A DNA stretch of 64,000 bases. It comes from Bacteroidota bacterium. GTDB taxonomy: Bacteria > Bacteroidota > Bacteroidia > Bacteroidales > Prolixibacteraceae. The notes under the pieces were generated by a model, which made no database searches, was not told where the DNA came from, and saw only the letters and a program-made list of their open reading frames with translations. Every line of letters begins with the position of its first letter. The stretch's first letter is position 1. Shown here in pieces: positions 44,285-54,002 of this stretch. Location of the stretch: assembly GCA_030698405.1 (NCBI GenBank), contig JAUYMU010000004.1, positions 1 through 64,000 of the forward strand, read 5' to 3'. Both the position numbers and the translations under genes were made by a program.

Positions 44285-45223
44285 ATGAAAAAAAACATTA
44301 GAATAGGCACTCGTGGCAGCCAATTAGCACTGTATCAGGCAAAAAAGGTAAAAGCCACGCTCGAAATCTTATTTCCTGAACTTCAGGTTGAACTGGAAAT
44401 TATAAAAACCAAAGGTGACAAAATTCTCGATGTTGCGCTCTCAAAAATCGGAGACAAGGGTTTATTCACCAAAGAAATTGAAAATGCGCTGATCGATGGA
44501 TCGGTAGATTTGGCTGTTCACAGCTTGAAAGACCTTCCAACCGCCTTGCCTGAAGGACTAAAATTAGGCGCAGTACTGGAGCGTGGAGAATTTCGTGATG
44601 CACTGGTTAGTAAAGATGGCAAAAAGCTGTCGGAACTTGGAGCCGGCGATGTGGTGGCCACTTCCAGCTTGCGCCGCCAGGCCGGGTTAATGAAAATGAA
44701 CAATCAGATTATCATCAAAGATATTCGCGGAAACGTCAATTCGCGTCTGCAAAAAATGGAAGATGGTTATTGCGATGCAATGATCATGGCTGCAGCCGGA
44801 TTGCAACGCCTTGGGCTTGAAAAATACATTACCGAAATAATTGATCCTGAATTAATTGTACCGGCTGTTAGTCAGGGTGCAATTGCCATCGAAATCCGTT
44901 TAAATGATCCTGAAGTTGAATTTCTGATGGAAAAAATTAATCACATAGAAACATGGAATGCCATCACTGCCGAACGTGCTTTTCTGGCACATTTACAGGG
45001 AGGATGCCAGGTTCCACTGGGTTGTTTCTCGAAAATTGAAAACGGTATTTTAACCATGAACGGATTTGTCGCTTCGGTTGATGGAAGCCAGTTTATCAAC
45101 GAGACCATTTCAGGTGAAATAAGCAAAGGCGCTGAACTGGGAGTTCAAATGGCAGAAAAAATGCTTGCCAAAGGAGCGCTCGGAATTTTGAACCAAATAA
45201 AATCAATCAAACCTACAAACTAA
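44285..45223 (+). CDS. hemC: Hydroxymethylbilane synthase (porphobilinogen deaminase)
   Basis: The enzyme joins four porphobilinogens into linear hydroxymethylbilane on a dipyrromethane cofactor. The 312-residue length is normal. It has IRIGTRGSQLALYQA at the N-terminus and the catalytic-region DLAVHSLKDLPT. ATSSLRRQAGL and DIRGNVNSRLQK bind the growing chain. Cys241 in LQGGCQVPLG is the cofactor attachment residue. hemD follows after 5 bases, implying tight co-translation. Confidence 0.97.
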   Translation: MKKNIRIGTRGSQLALYQAKKVKATLEILFPELQVELEIIKTKGDKILDVALSKIGDKGLFTKEIENALIDGSVDLAVHSLKDLPTALPEGLKLGAVLERGEFRDALVSKDGKKLSELGAGDVVATSSLRRQAGLMKMNNQIIIKDIRGNVNSRLQKMEDGYCDAMIMAAAGLQRLGLEKYITEIIDPELIVPAVSQGAIAIEIRLNDPEVEFLMEKINHIETWNAITAERAFLAHLQGGCQVPLGCFSKIENGILTMNGFVASVDGSQFINETISGEISKGAELGVQMAEKMLAKGALGILNQIKSIKPTN

Positions 45224-45228
45224 ACAAA

Positions 45229-46014
45229 ATGAGCAAATTACTTGAAGATAAGGTGTTCATTTCAACCCGTCCGGCTGGACAGTCAGCCGAACTGGAAAGC
45301 CTTTTATCGGAAGAATCGGCCACCCTGATTGCAATGCCAACCATTGAAATTCGCCCGCTGCCGCTTGATGAATTTTCATGGCTGCAGCTTAAAAATCTCG
45401 AATCATTTAACTGGATTGTATTTACCAGCCCGAATGGCCTGAAATTTTTCTTCGCCCGTCTGTTCGACCTTCAGAACAATTATGGCTTACCCGAACATTT
45501 GAAAATAGCGGTAGTTGGTAAAAAAACAGCCGCTCACCTCGAATGTTATGGTACATCTGCCGAATTTATCAATCTGGGAAATACTGCCGAAGATTTTTCT
45601 ACCGATTTTTACCATCGCGTAAGCCCTGGCGAACGGGTTCTTTTCCCAATTGGAAACCTTGCACGGTCGGTAATCGAAGATAAAATCTCGAAAAAAGCCA
45701 TCTGTACAAGGGTGCTTTTTTATGAAACAGTCATTCCGGCCACCATCAACGAAAACACTTTGCAACTGATTGTTAAGGATCAGTACGATATGATTATACT
45801 CACCAGTCCTTCCGGATGCAGTAATTTGCTAAAACTGGTTTCAGAAAAAATGGACACAGCTACCCTCCGGTTGGTTTGCATCGGGCAGACCACTTCCGCA
45901 GAAGTTATCCGAAGTGGGCTCGAACCGCTAATTACCGCCGGTATGGCAAATTCACAGGGAATTTCGTCAGCAATTATCAATTATTTTCAGAAGAAACAAC
46001 TTATAAACAATTAA
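45229..46014 (+). CDS. hemD: Uroporphyrinogen-III synthase
   Basis: The enzyme closes hydroxymethylbilane into uroporphyrinogen III with inversion of ring D. The family is weakly conserved, but the 261-residue length and two-lobed alpha/beta layout fit. Recognisable patterns include [17 protein letters not shown] at the start, [45 protein letters not shown] and [16 protein letters not shown]. Its place between hemC and hemB settles the assignment. The stop lies two bases before the hemB ATG. Confidence 0.93.
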   Translation: MSKLLEDKVFISTRPAGQSAELESLLSEESATLIAMPTIEIRPLPLDEFSWLQLKNLESFNWIVFTSPNGLKFFFARLFDLQNNYGLPEHLKIAVVGKKTAAHLECYGTSAEFINLGNTAEDFSTDFYHRVSPGERVLFPIGNLARSVIEDKISKKAICTRVLFYETVIPATINENTLQLIVKDQYDMIILTSPSGCSNLLKLVSEKMDTATLRLVCIGQTTSAEVIRSGLEPLITAGMANSQGISSAIINYFQKKQLINN

Positions 46015-46016
46015 CT

Positions 46017-46985
46017 ATGTCTTTTCCAACAACACGACTCAGGAGATTAAGACAAACCCCTGTTTTAAGAAATTTGGTGCGCGAAACAATTCTTACCCGC
46101 GACGATCTGATCATGCCTCTTTTTGTATGCCCCGGAACCGGAGTTGTCAACCCAATTTCATCAATGCCGGGCAATTCGCAACTTTCGGTTGACATGCTGG
46201 TGGAAGAATGTCGTCGTTTGTATGGAATTGGTATTCAGGCAGTCCTTCTGTTTGGTATTCCTGAACACAAAGACGAACACGGTCTGGTGGCCTGCGAACA
46301 CAACGGAATTGTGCAGCAAGCCGTTCGTGCTTTAAAAAAGGCCTTGCCCGATTTATATGTAATTGCCGATGTTTGCAACTGCGAATACACGGTTCATGGT
46401 CATTGCGGAACCATTGTAGATGGTGATGTACACAACGACCTGACCATCGAAACCCTTGCCCGACAATCGGTTTCGCTTGCTCAGGAAGGTGTTGACATGG
46501 TTGCCCCGAGCGATATGATGGACGGACGCGTAGGTGTCATCCGCAAAGCGCTCGACGAATACGGATTTTACAATCTGCCCATCATGGCTTATTCGGCCAA
46601 ATATGCCTCCAGCTTTTACGGTCCTTTCCGCGAAGCTGCAGAGAGCGCTCCGAAATTCGGAAACCGTTCAACTTACCAGATGGATCCTGCAAATGGAAAC
46701 GAAGCTTTGCGCGAGGTGGCACTCGACATCGAAGAAGGCGCCGACATTGTGATGGTAAAACCTGCATTGAGCTATCTCGATGTGATTCAGCGTGTAAAAA
46801 CCACTTTCAATATTCCGATTGCTGCCTATAATGTGAGCGGCGAATATTCGATGGTGAAAGCAGCAGCAGCCAATGGCTGGATCGACGAAAAACGGATGGT
46901 GCGCGAAATCCTGACTTCCATCAAACGTGCAGGATCAGACATCATCATTTCGTATCATGCCCAGGATATCGTGAAAGAACTGTAA
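46017..46985 (+). CDS. hemB: Delta-aminolevulinic acid dehydratase (porphobilinogen synthase)
   Basis: The enzyme condenses two aminolevulinates into porphobilinogen. The 322-residue product starts at ATG 46017. A longer in-frame reading back to 45876 lies inside hemD and is not needed, since [18 protein letters not shown] is the normal N-terminus. Schiff-base lysines are K195 ([12 protein letters not shown]) and K248 ([10 protein letters not shown]). The Cys-rich segment [14 protein letters not shown] marks the zinc-binding type. It is packed between hemD (2-base gap) and hemL (1-base gap). Confidence 0.97.
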   Translation: MSFPTTRLRRLRQTPVLRNLVRETILTRDDLIMPLFVCPGTGVVNPISSMPGNSQLSVDMLVEECRRLYGIGIQAVLLFGIPEHKDEHGLVACEHNGIVQQAVRALKKALPDLYVIADVCNCEYTVHGHCGTIVDGDVHNDLTIETLARQSVSLAQEGVDMVAPSDMMDGRVGVIRKALDEYGFYNLPIMAYSAKYASSFYGPFREAAESAPKFGNRSTYQMDPANGNEALREVALDIEEGADIVMVKPALSYLDVIQRVKTTFNIPIAAYNVSGEYSMVKAAAANGWIDEKRMVREILTSIKRAGSDIIISYHAQDIVKEL

Positions 46986-46986
46986 A

Positions 46987-48291
46987 ATGAAAAACTACAC
47001 CCAAAGCATTGCAGCTTTTCAGGAAGCTCAAAAACATATTCCGGGCGGAGTAAATTCGCCTGTCCGTTCGTTTAAAAGTGTTGACGGCGATCCGTTGTTT
47101 ATCGCCAGTGCCAAAGGCGCCAAGGTTTTCGACATCGACGGTCACGAATACATCGACTATGTTGGTTCGTGGGGACCAATGATCTTGGGACACGCACATC
47201 CCGATGTGATCATGGCCATTCAGAAAACCGCAGCAAAAGGAACCAGTTTTGGCGCCCCTACCCTTTTTGAAACCGAAATGGCCATGCAAATAAAAAAGAT
47301 GGTTCCATCCATCGAAAGTGTTCGCATGGTTAACTCCGGAACCGAGGCTACAATGAGTGCGCTTCGTTTGGCCCGCGGCTATACTGGTCGCGATAAGGTC
47401 GTGAAATTCGAAGGTTGCTACCACGGTCACAACGACAGTTTCCTGATTAAAGCAGGTTCGGGCGCACTGACCTTCGGAACGCCCAATTCTCCGGGAGTAA
47501 CTTCCGGAACTGCAAAAGATACACTTACCGCCCGTTTCAACGATCTTGATTCGGTAAAAGAACTGTTCAACCAATACGCAGAGCAGATTGCCGGCGTAAT
47601 AATTGAACCGGTAACCGGCAATATGGGTGTAGTAATTCCTGAACATGAATTCATGCAGGGAGTCAGAGACCTTTGCACCAAATACGGATGTGTTTTGATC
47701 TTTGATGAAGTGATGACTGGTTTCCGGCTTTCAAAAGGAGGTGCACAACAAATTCTCGGCATCACTCCCGACCTGACTTGCTTTGGAAAAATTATTGGCG
47801 GTGGATTACCTGTTGGCGCTTATGGCGGCAAACAGGTAATCATGGATAAATTAGCGCCAAAAGGCCCTGTTTATCAGGCCGGAACGCTCTCCGGAAATCC
47901 GCTTGCCATGTCTGCCGGACTCACTACACTGAAAATTCTGGACGAAACCGATGGTTTTTACGATATGCTCGAAGAAAAATCGGCACGTTTGGGCGACGGA
48001 ATTAAAAAATGTCTGGAAGACCTGAACTTCCCCGGAGTTCTAAACCGCGTGGGTTCTATGTTTACCCTGTTCTTTACTGAAGAAGCAAAAGTGAATTCCT
48101 ATGCTGATGCCTGCAGATGCAACACTGAAACTTATGCCATATTTTTCAAAATGTCTTTGGAAAGTGGCATTTATCTTGCGCCATCTCAATTTGAAGCGGG
48201 ATTTATGTCGGCTGCACACACTTCCAAAAAGATTGACAAAACCATTGAAGCGACCTACGAGGCATTGAAGGCGTTGAAGTTATCTAATTGA
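46987..48291 (+). CDS. hemL: Glutamate-1-semialdehyde 2,1-aminomutase
   Basis: This PLP enzyme converts glutamate-1-semialdehyde to 5-aminolevulinate, so with hemA it supplies the C5 pathway. The 434-residue product has [13 protein letters not shown] at the N-terminus, [30 protein letters not shown] and [11 protein letters not shown]. The PLP lysine is K268 in [18 protein letters not shown]. The ATG lies one base after the hemB stop. A 116-bp gap follows before the next start, the largest break within this half of the cluster. Confidence 0.97.
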   Translation: MKNYTQSIAAFQEAQKHIPGGVNSPVRSFKSVDGDPLFIASAKGAKVFDIDGHEYIDYVGSWGPMILGHAHPDVIMAIQKTAAKGTSFGAPTLFETEMAMQIKKMVPSIESVRMVNSGTEATMSALRLARGYTGRDKVVKFEGCYHGHNDSFLIKAGSGALTFGTPNSPGVTSGTAKDTLTARFNDLDSVKELFNQYAEQIAGVIIEPVTGNMGVVIPEHEFMQGVRDLCTKYGCVLIFDEVMTGFRLSKGGAQQILGITPDLTCFGKIIGGGLPVGAYGGKQVIMDKLAPKGPVYQAGTLSGNPLAMSAGLTTLKILDETDGFYDMLEEKSARLGDGIKKCLEDLNFPGVLNRVGSMFTLFFTEEAKVNSYADACRCNTETYAIFFKMSLESGIYLAPSQFEAGFMSAAHTSKKIDKTIEATYEALKALKLSN

Positions 48292-48407
48292 TATTCAATA
48301 ACAATTTAAAACAAAATAACTCTGGCAGCATTTTTGAAGTAGGACTTGTGCTGAAAAAATTGAAAACGAATTTCAGCGAAAACAGGAAACAATTAATACT
48401 TACGATC

Positions 48408-49709
48408 ATGAAAACAAAAATTGGAATCTTAGTTTTGGCTTTAAGCACAAGCTTCTTCAGTTTGCAGGCACAACGCACAGTTACTACTGCCCGTGCAGCT
48501 AGTTACGATATAAGCGACAACCTCGATTTGGATGCAGTAGCTTCCATTTTCGGTGATTCAGAAAATCTGGAGGACTTTGAACGCAGACTGAACGATCCGG
48601 AGAACCGGATTTCGAATCTCGACCTGAATGAAGATGGTTACATCGACTACCTGCGTGTACTCGAAAACTCTTCCGACCGTAATTCACTGGTGATTGTGCA
48701 GGCAGTTCTGGATAAAGATGTTTATCAGGATGTTGCAACCATTGAAATTGAAAGGGTGCAAAACGGAAATCCACGTGTGCAAATTGTTGGTGATTCCTAC
48801 ATTTATGGTTCAAACTATATTATTGAACCTGTATATGTTCGCACACCAGTGATTTTCTCCTTTTTCTGGAGTCCACGATACATTACCTACCATTCACCCT
48901 ACTATTGGGACTATTATCCAAGTTGGTACAGTTATTACAGACCTTATTCCCCGTTCAGATATCAAAGGAATGTATATGTGCATATTAACAGGTACAATAC
49001 TTACCATCGTTCAACTACCCGTAATATCTATTTTTCAGGAGATAACTACAATCGGATCCGCAGAAGTGATTATGCTTCAAGGTATCCCAGCCGTACTTTT
49101 GAGAGCAGGAATGCAGGCGTGAAAAACCGATATGAACTGGATCAGAGAAGGCCGAACAATCAGGCGAACCGTCAGCGAAGCAATGATGTTGAGCGGTCAA
49201 CTAACCGTCAGTATCAAAACAACAGCAGAGTCAGTTCCGGAAGCAATGAAAGACAAAGGAATGTAAACGAGAACAGACGCCCGGGATCGAATGTACAGAT
49301 GGGTACAAATCAATCCAGAACAAGGGAAAACAGCAATATAAATACAACGCGTGAGAGATCAAACTCTTCCAACGGACAAGTACAAATGAAGTCGGCCAAT
49401 GCAAATCAGGGAAGTTCGGTTTCAAGAGGCCAATCTTCATCAACACCAAACAGAGCTGCAACCCAGGTTCAGACAAATAAGCGGAATACTGATTCCCGAA
49501 GCCAATCTGTTTCAAGACCAGAACCAAACAGGTCGCAGAATCGGGTTGAAGCTCCACAAAGAAGTTCTGCTCCCAGAGAAAAATCAGCTTCAGTAGCAGG
49601 CCAGAGCAGATCAAACACACAGGTGCAACAAGCTCAGCCAAGTGAAAGAAGATCTGAATCACCAAGAAATGATGACAAAAAAGAAAGTGGGAATAACCGA
49701 AGAAGATAA
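48408..49709 (+). CDS. Secreted protein with Tyr-rich core and long Asn/Gln/Arg/Ser-rich tail
   Basis: The 433-residue product starts at ATG 48408, which gives a clean signal peptide (about 1-21, SLQAQ). Upstream in-frame sequence back to 48288 is non-coding leader. A folded N-terminal domain (about 30-145) includes DLNEDGYIDYLRVLE, resembling half of an EF-hand or dockerin loop. A strongly aromatic segment (about 150-200, many Tyr, Trp and Pro) follows. The last 220 residues or so are low-complexity, rich in Asn, Gln, Arg and Ser and likely disordered. No family is assigned. It interrupts the heme cluster between hemL and hemE; whether it has any link to heme is unknown. Confidence 0.88.
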   Translation: MKTKIGILVLALSTSFFSLQAQRTVTTARAASYDISDNLDLDAVASIFGDSENLEDFERRLNDPENRISNLDLNEDGYIDYLRVLENSSDRNSLVIVQAVLDKDVYQDVATIEIERVQNGNPRVQIVGDSYIYGSNYIIEPVYVRTPVIFSFFWSPRYITYHSPYYWDYYPSWYSYYRPYSPFRYQRNVYVHINRYNTYHRSTTRNIYFSGDNYNRIRRSDYASRYPSRTFESRNAGVKNRYELDQRRPNNQANRQRSNDVERSTNRQYQNNSRVSSGSNERQRNVNENRRPGSNVQMGTNQSRTRENSNINTTRERSNSSNGQVQMKSANANQGSSVSRGQSSSTPNRAATQVQTNKRNTDSRSQSVSRPEPNRSQNRVEAPQRSSAPREKSASVAGQSRSNTQVQQAQPSERRSESPRNDDKKESGNNRRR

Positions 49710-49736
49710 TATTTCTAAAAATTAAATCTATATATC

Positions 49737-50771
49737 TTGACTACAAATTCGATTCTACTAAAAACACTCAAGGGAGAGCAAACCGAACGGCCCCCTGTTT
49801 GGTTTATGAGACAAGCGGGCAGAGTGTTGCCTTCATACATGAAGATCAAAGAAAATTACACATTCTGGCAGATGATGCAGAATCCGGAAGTAGCGTCCAA
49901 AGTGACGCTACTTCCTATTGATGACTTGGGGGTTGATGCCGGGATTTTATTCTCTGACATTTTGGTTATCCCACATGCGCTGGGCATGGGACTGGAGTTC
50001 AACGACAGTGGTCCGGTTTTCGATCAGCCATTGGCATTTCGTGAAAATCCGCTGATCGGTCTTAATGCTGATCCATCCAAACTGAATTACATTTATTCGG
50101 TAATCGACCAAATCGTCCGCACAAAAAAAGAAGAAACTCCTCTGATTGGTTTTTGCGGTGCACCCTTAACGGTTTTGCTGTTTATGCTTCAAGGTCTGGG
50201 TCGCAAAGGAGATTTTCCTGATGCCATTAAATTCATCTATCAAAACAAGGAAACTACCCGTCAACTGATTGATGTGGTGACCGAACTTTCAATTGTTTAT
50301 GCAGAAGGTCAGATAGAACACGGAGTCGATGTTTTCCAGTTGTTTGATACCCATGCCGGATTAATTCCAGCTGATTTATACAAGGAACTGTTTATGCCTT
50401 CGATCCGGAGAATTGGCGATGCTGTGCGTGAAAAAGGTATTCCGTTTATTTTCTTTCCCAAAGGGCTGGGAACAGGAATTGCCGACATTTCGCCCGATGA
50501 CTGCGACTTTCTAAGCATCGACTGGCAAACTCCGCTCGATACTGCCAGAAAAATAGTTCACCCGAAAATCGGGTTACAAGGCAATATTGATCCGCGCATG
50601 TTGTATTCAAGCCAGCCTGAAATTGAAAAGGCACTTCAGCCGTACATCGAATTTGGTAAAAACAATCAAAACTGGATTTTCAACCTTGGCCACGGTTTTA
50701 TGCCGGGCATTTCGGTCGAAAACGCACGTTTTCTGGCCGATTGGGTGAAAAGAACAGACTGGAAACGATAA
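49737..50771 (+). CDS. hemE: Uroporphyrinogen decarboxylase
   Basis: The enzyme removes four carboxyl groups from uroporphyrinogen III to give coproporphyrinogen III. The 344-residue product has the signature PPVWFMRQAGRVLPSY, plus FSDILVIPHALGMG, GFCGAPLTVLLFMLQG and the C-terminal FNLGHGFMPGISVENA. The start is TTG 49737: the first ATG is inside the conserved MRQAGR motif, so an upstream non-ATG start is required. It lies 27 bases after the secreted low-complexity protein. A repeat-filled gap of about 240 bp follows. Confidence 0.96.
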   Translation: MTTNSILLKTLKGEQTERPPVWFMRQAGRVLPSYMKIKENYTFWQMMQNPEVASKVTLLPIDDLGVDAGILFSDILVIPHALGMGLEFNDSGPVFDQPLAFRENPLIGLNADPSKLNYIYSVIDQIVRTKKEETPLIGFCGAPLTVLLFMLQGLGRKGDFPDAIKFIYQNKETTRQLIDVVTELSIVYAEGQIEHGVDVFQLFDTHAGLIPADLYKELFMPSIRRIGDAVREKGIPFIFFPKGLGTGIADISPDDCDFLSIDWQTPLDTARKIVHPKIGLQGNIDPRMLYSSQPEIEKALQPYIEFGKNNQNWIFNLGHGFMPGISVENARFLADWVKRTDWKR

Positions 50772-50773
50772 GT

Positions 50774-51006
50774 AGTTCCAAGTTTCAGGTTTAAAGTTCC
50801 AAGTTATCCTTCGATTGAGACTTTATCAATAATTTAATGAATTGAAACTATAGGTAACGCTTTTGGAAAATAACTAAGAAGGAAGTATCATGAATCCCAG
50901 TCTTAAGAACTATTTAATTAAGAAAGAAATATCGAACAAGGAATAAGAAACAAGAAAATGCCGGACAAGAGCACAACTTGGAACTTTGAACTTTGAACTT
51001 GAAACT
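50774..51006. repeat. Inverted pair of AAGTTCCAAGTT repeats between hemE and hemN
   Basis: A repeat unit at 50774-50805 (AGTTCCAAGTTTCAGG, AAAGTTCCAAGTT) occurs again in inverted orientation at 50975-51006 (AACTTGGAACTTTGAAC). The two bracket about 170 bp of A-rich DNA with words such as AACAAGGAATAAG. The arms are related to the island at 39888. The spacer has no open frame of note. Confidence 0.6.
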
Positions 51007-51014
51007 CCATTGCT

Positions 51015-52391
51015 ATGATCAACCGCGAATTACTCGAAAAATACAACCATCCGGTTCCACGATACACCAGTTATCCGCCGGCCAATTTCTTTACCGACGA
51101 ATTTGGTCCGGCAAAGTATTTGAAGGCCGTCGACGATTCAAATGGATGGAAACCACAAAATATTTCGATTTACATTCACATTCCCTTTTGCCTGAAAATG
51201 TGCTTTTTCTGCGGGTGCAATTCGTATGCTTTGCGTCAGAAAGAGGTGGTTGATGCATACCATAAAGCACTCATTCAGGAAATAAAAATGGTGACATCGC
51301 GGCTCGATAAAAACCGTAAAGTTTCACAGATTCATTACGGCGGAGGCACGCCAAACGCCGTTCCTGTAGAATATCTTCAGGAAATCAACGAACTACTTTT
51401 TTCAACTTTTCAGTTTATTCCTGATCCTGAAATTGCCATAGAAGTCAATCCAGCTTATCTAACTTTTGAGCAGATGACCGGACTAAAAAAAGCCGGGTTT
51501 AATCGGTTCAGCCTTGGAATTCAGGATTTTGATACGGAAGTATTGGATGCAGTAAACCGCGATAAACCCGGAATGCCGGTTCAGGAATTAATGGCATTTT
51601 TAAAACAGGATTCGCCGGAAATAGCTGTAAACCTTGATTTTATTTACGGTTTACCAAAACAAACTGCCTTAAATTTTGCTGAAACCATTCAGAAAGCGAT
51701 AGAGTTAAAACCAGATCGGTTGGTTACTTTTTCGTATGCACATGTGCCGTGGGTAAGCAAAATTCAGAAGAAACTGGAGAAAGTCGGACTTCCGGCCAGT
51801 GACGAAAAAATCAAAATGTTCGAAGCAGCTTATTCGCTTCTTACGCAAAACGGATACGAAGCAATTGGAATGGACCATTACGCCAATGCAAATGATGAGC
51901 TCACCATTGCCCGCAAAAACAAACAATTGCACCGCAACTTTCAGGGATATTGCACCCGCCGCACCACCGGTCAGGTGTATGCTTTCGGAGTGACAGGAAT
52001 CAGCCAGCTGAGCGGAGTTTATGCCCAGAATACCAAATCAATCGACGAATACATTGCCAAGATAAATCAGGGAGAACTAACCACCATCAAAGGATATGCA
52101 CTCACTGACCAACAAGTAATTGTGCGCGAAGTAATCAATGAATTGATGTGCAACGAGCAGATTGTCTGGAATGGAATCGGCGAACGTCTCGGGTTCACTT
52201 CCGAAGAAATAAAAAAGAATACGACTTACAATCCTGAATTGCTACAACAATTTGAAGCTGACGGAATTATCAGCCTTTCAGAAGAAAAAATACAGATTAC
52301 CCCGGACGGACAATTGTTTATCAGAAATGTAGCAGCTTCACTCGATCCGTTGACCCAGGCCGGGCAAACCAACTTTTCAAAACCAGTGTAA
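51015..52391 (+). CDS. hemN: Oxygen-independent coproporphyrinogen III oxidase (radical SAM)
   Basis: The enzyme decarboxylates two propionates of coproporphyrinogen III to vinyl groups without oxygen. The 458-residue product has the radical SAM cluster motif CxxxCxxC in IPFCLKMCFFCGCNS. It also has IHYGGGTPNAVP, FSLGIQDFD and NLDFIYGLPKQT, plus a C-terminal HemN domain. The N-terminal RYTSYPPA is the HemN-specific substrate segment, which separates it from the HemW heme chaperones. It is followed 13 bases later by the protoporphyrinogen oxidase gene. Confidence 0.96.
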   Translation: MINRELLEKYNHPVPRYTSYPPANFFTDEFGPAKYLKAVDDSNGWKPQNISIYIHIPFCLKMCFFCGCNSYALRQKEVVDAYHKALIQEIKMVTSRLDKNRKVSQIHYGGGTPNAVPVEYLQEINELLFSTFQFIPDPEIAIEVNPAYLTFEQMTGLKKAGFNRFSLGIQDFDTEVLDAVNRDKPGMPVQELMAFLKQDSPEIAVNLDFIYGLPKQTALNFAETIQKAIELKPDRLVTFSYAHVPWVSKIQKKLEKVGLPASDEKIKMFEAAYSLLTQNGYEAIGMDHYANANDELTIARKNKQLHRNFQGYCTRRTTGQVYAFGVTGISQLSGVYAQNTKSIDEYIAKINQGELTTIKGYALTDQQVIVREVINELMCNEQIVWNGIGERLGFTSEEIKKNTTYNPELLQQFEADGIISLSEEKIQITPDGQLFIRNVAASLDPLTQAGQTNFSKPV

Positions 52392-52404
52392 CCACTTTAT
52401 TACC

Positions 52405-53793
52405 ATGGCTGAATCGCAAAAAATAGAAGTTGTTATTGTTGGCGCCGGATTGACCGGTTTGACAATAGCGCTGTACCTGAAAAAAGCTGGTATTAATTTC
52501 CTGGTCATCGATAAATCTGGAAAAACCGGAGGGGTGATTCAGACGATCAGCGAAAAGGGTTTTGTGTATGAAACAGGTCCAAATACAGGAGTAGTTTCGC
52601 ATCCTGAAATGACCGAATTATTTGAGGAACTGGCCGAAAAATGCACACTCGAAGTTGCCGATCCAAATGCAAAACGCCGCCTGATCTGGAAAAACAACCA
52701 ATGGAATGCACTTCCTTCAGGACTTTGGTCGGCCATTACCACACCACTTTTTACATGGTACGATAAATTCAGGATTTTGGGCGAACCTTTCCGTGCAAAG
52801 GGAACTGATCCGAACGAAAAACTGGCAGAACTTGTAAAACGGCGGATGGGTGAAAGTTTTCTCGATTATGCTGTCGATCCGTTTATCTCCGGAATTTATG
52901 CCGGCGATCCTAATAAATTGGTTACCCGGTATGCTTTGCCAAAGCTCTATCAGCTGGAACAGGACTACGGAAGTTTCATCAAAGGCGCAATGAAAAAGGC
53001 AAAACTTCCGAAGGACGAGCGCACTAAAAAAGCCACCCGGGAAGTATTTTCGGCCAAAGGTGGACTGAGCCGCATGATTGAAGCCATGACCGAATCAGTT
53101 GGCTCTGAAAATATAATGCTTTCAGTTGAAAATACCATGGTGAAACCAACATCCAACGGATTTCAGCTGCAAATTACCACTCCTGAACAATTGATTTCGC
53201 TGGAAACTCCGCACCTGGTCACCACCTGCGGAGGATATGCATTGGCGGGACTATTGCCTTTTCTGAATGAAGAGGAAGTTGCTCCTTTCAATGAACTGAA
53301 ATATGCTGCTGTTACTCAGGTATTGCTTGGATTCAACAAATGGAAAGGTATGTCGTTAAAGGCTTTTGGCGGATTAGTTCCGGGAAAGGAAAATAAAAAT
53401 ATTCTTGGTGTATTGTTTACCTCATCGTTTTTTGAAGGTCGTGCCCCAAAAGGTGGTGCTCTGTTATCGGTATTTATGGGAGGAACCAAACGCCCTGACA
53501 TTGCTGAAATGGATAATTACGAAATTGAGTCGCTTCTGAACAAAGACCTCCCGCGAATGCTGAGCAACCGATCGTTAAGTGCCGACATGACCCGTATATT
53601 GCGATACCCGAAAGCCATTCCACAATACACCGAAAGCACTGGGAAACGTTATGAAATGATAGAACAACTTCAGCAAAAATACCCGGGATTGATTTTAGCC
53701 GGAAACATCCGCGACGGCATTGGAATGGCCGACAGGGTAAAACAAGGACGAACTATCGCGGAGGAATTGATAGAAAAAAAACAGATGGTTTAA
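52405..53793 (+). CDS. hemG: Protoporphyrinogen oxidase (FAD-dependent, HemY type)
   Basis: The enzyme oxidises protoporphyrinogen IX to protoporphyrin IX. The 462-residue flavoprotein has the dinucleotide-binding GAGLTGLTIALYLKKAG (about 12-28) and FLVIDKSGKTGGVIQT. It also has FVYETGPNTG, the family segment VDPFISGIYAGDP, and a C-terminal FAD motif region LAGNIRDGIGMADRVKQG. The symbol hemG is used for this FAD family in Bacteroidota, though hemY is also applied. It ends the heme run; ferrochelatase is not adjacent. HemN plus this enzyme gives the classical protoporphyrin-dependent route. Confidence 0.94.
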   Translation: MAESQKIEVVIVGAGLTGLTIALYLKKAGINFLVIDKSGKTGGVIQTISEKGFVYETGPNTGVVSHPEMTELFEELAEKCTLEVADPNAKRRLIWKNNQWNALPSGLWSAITTPLFTWYDKFRILGEPFRAKGTDPNEKLAELVKRRMGESFLDYAVDPFISGIYAGDPNKLVTRYALPKLYQLEQDYGSFIKGAMKKAKLPKDERTKKATREVFSAKGGLSRMIEAMTESVGSENIMLSVENTMVKPTSNGFQLQITTPEQLISLETPHLVTTCGGYALAGLLPFLNEEEVAPFNELKYAAVTQVLLGFNKWKGMSLKAFGGLVPGKENKNILGVLFTSSFFEGRAPKGGALLSVFMGGTKRPDIAEMDNYEIESLLNKDLPRMLSNRSLSADMTRILRYPKAIPQYTESTGKRYEMIEQLQQKYPGLILAGNIRDGIGMADRVKQGRTIAEELIEKKQMV

Positions 53794-53830
53794 TTTAAAA
53801 CTTAGTTTATTGTATCTTTCGGTAGTTTTA

Positions 53831-53942
53831 TGGCTCTGAAAGAGCCAAATATCAATAACCACGGGTGAAACCCGTGGAAGAAAAGGACAAGAACACAAGG
53901 CGCATCTGTAAATTACAATTAAAACATAATGCTGTATGCGCC
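53831..53942 (+). repeat. Three-hairpin dispersed element, copy 2
   Basis: It has the same layout as 21976-22100. Stem 1 is TGGCTCT-GAA-AGAGCCA, stem 2 is CCACGGGT-GAA-ACCCGTGG, and stem 3 is GGCGCAT ... ATGCGCC. The sequence AATAACC before stem 2 and ACAAGGCGCATCT at stem 3 are shared with copy 1. The arms of stem 1 differ from copy 1 yet stay complementary. Confidence 0.78.
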
Positions 53943-54002
53943 GCAAAGAATAAAGTTCTTAAAAGTAGAATTAGTATTTTTAGGCCTGAATACGCAAAAA
54001 AA

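Noticed and set aside
45876-46016. N-terminal extension of hemB into hemD
   Set aside because: The extension overlaps hemD in another frame, and HemB proteins begin at the ATG 46017 equivalent.
46945-47646. Long open frame on the minus strand opposite hemL (233 codons)
   Set aside because: It lies entirely over the strongly conserved hemB end and hemL coding sequence, and its translation is rich in Cys, His and Phe with no family pattern. It is an antisense shadow.
48288-48407. N-terminal extension of the secreted low-complexity protein
   Set aside because: It would bury the signal peptide; ATG 48408 gives a normal exported start.
53865-54002. N-terminal extension of the WapI-like protein
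   Set aside because: It is the translation of the dispersed three-hairpin element and the start would lie inside stem 2.
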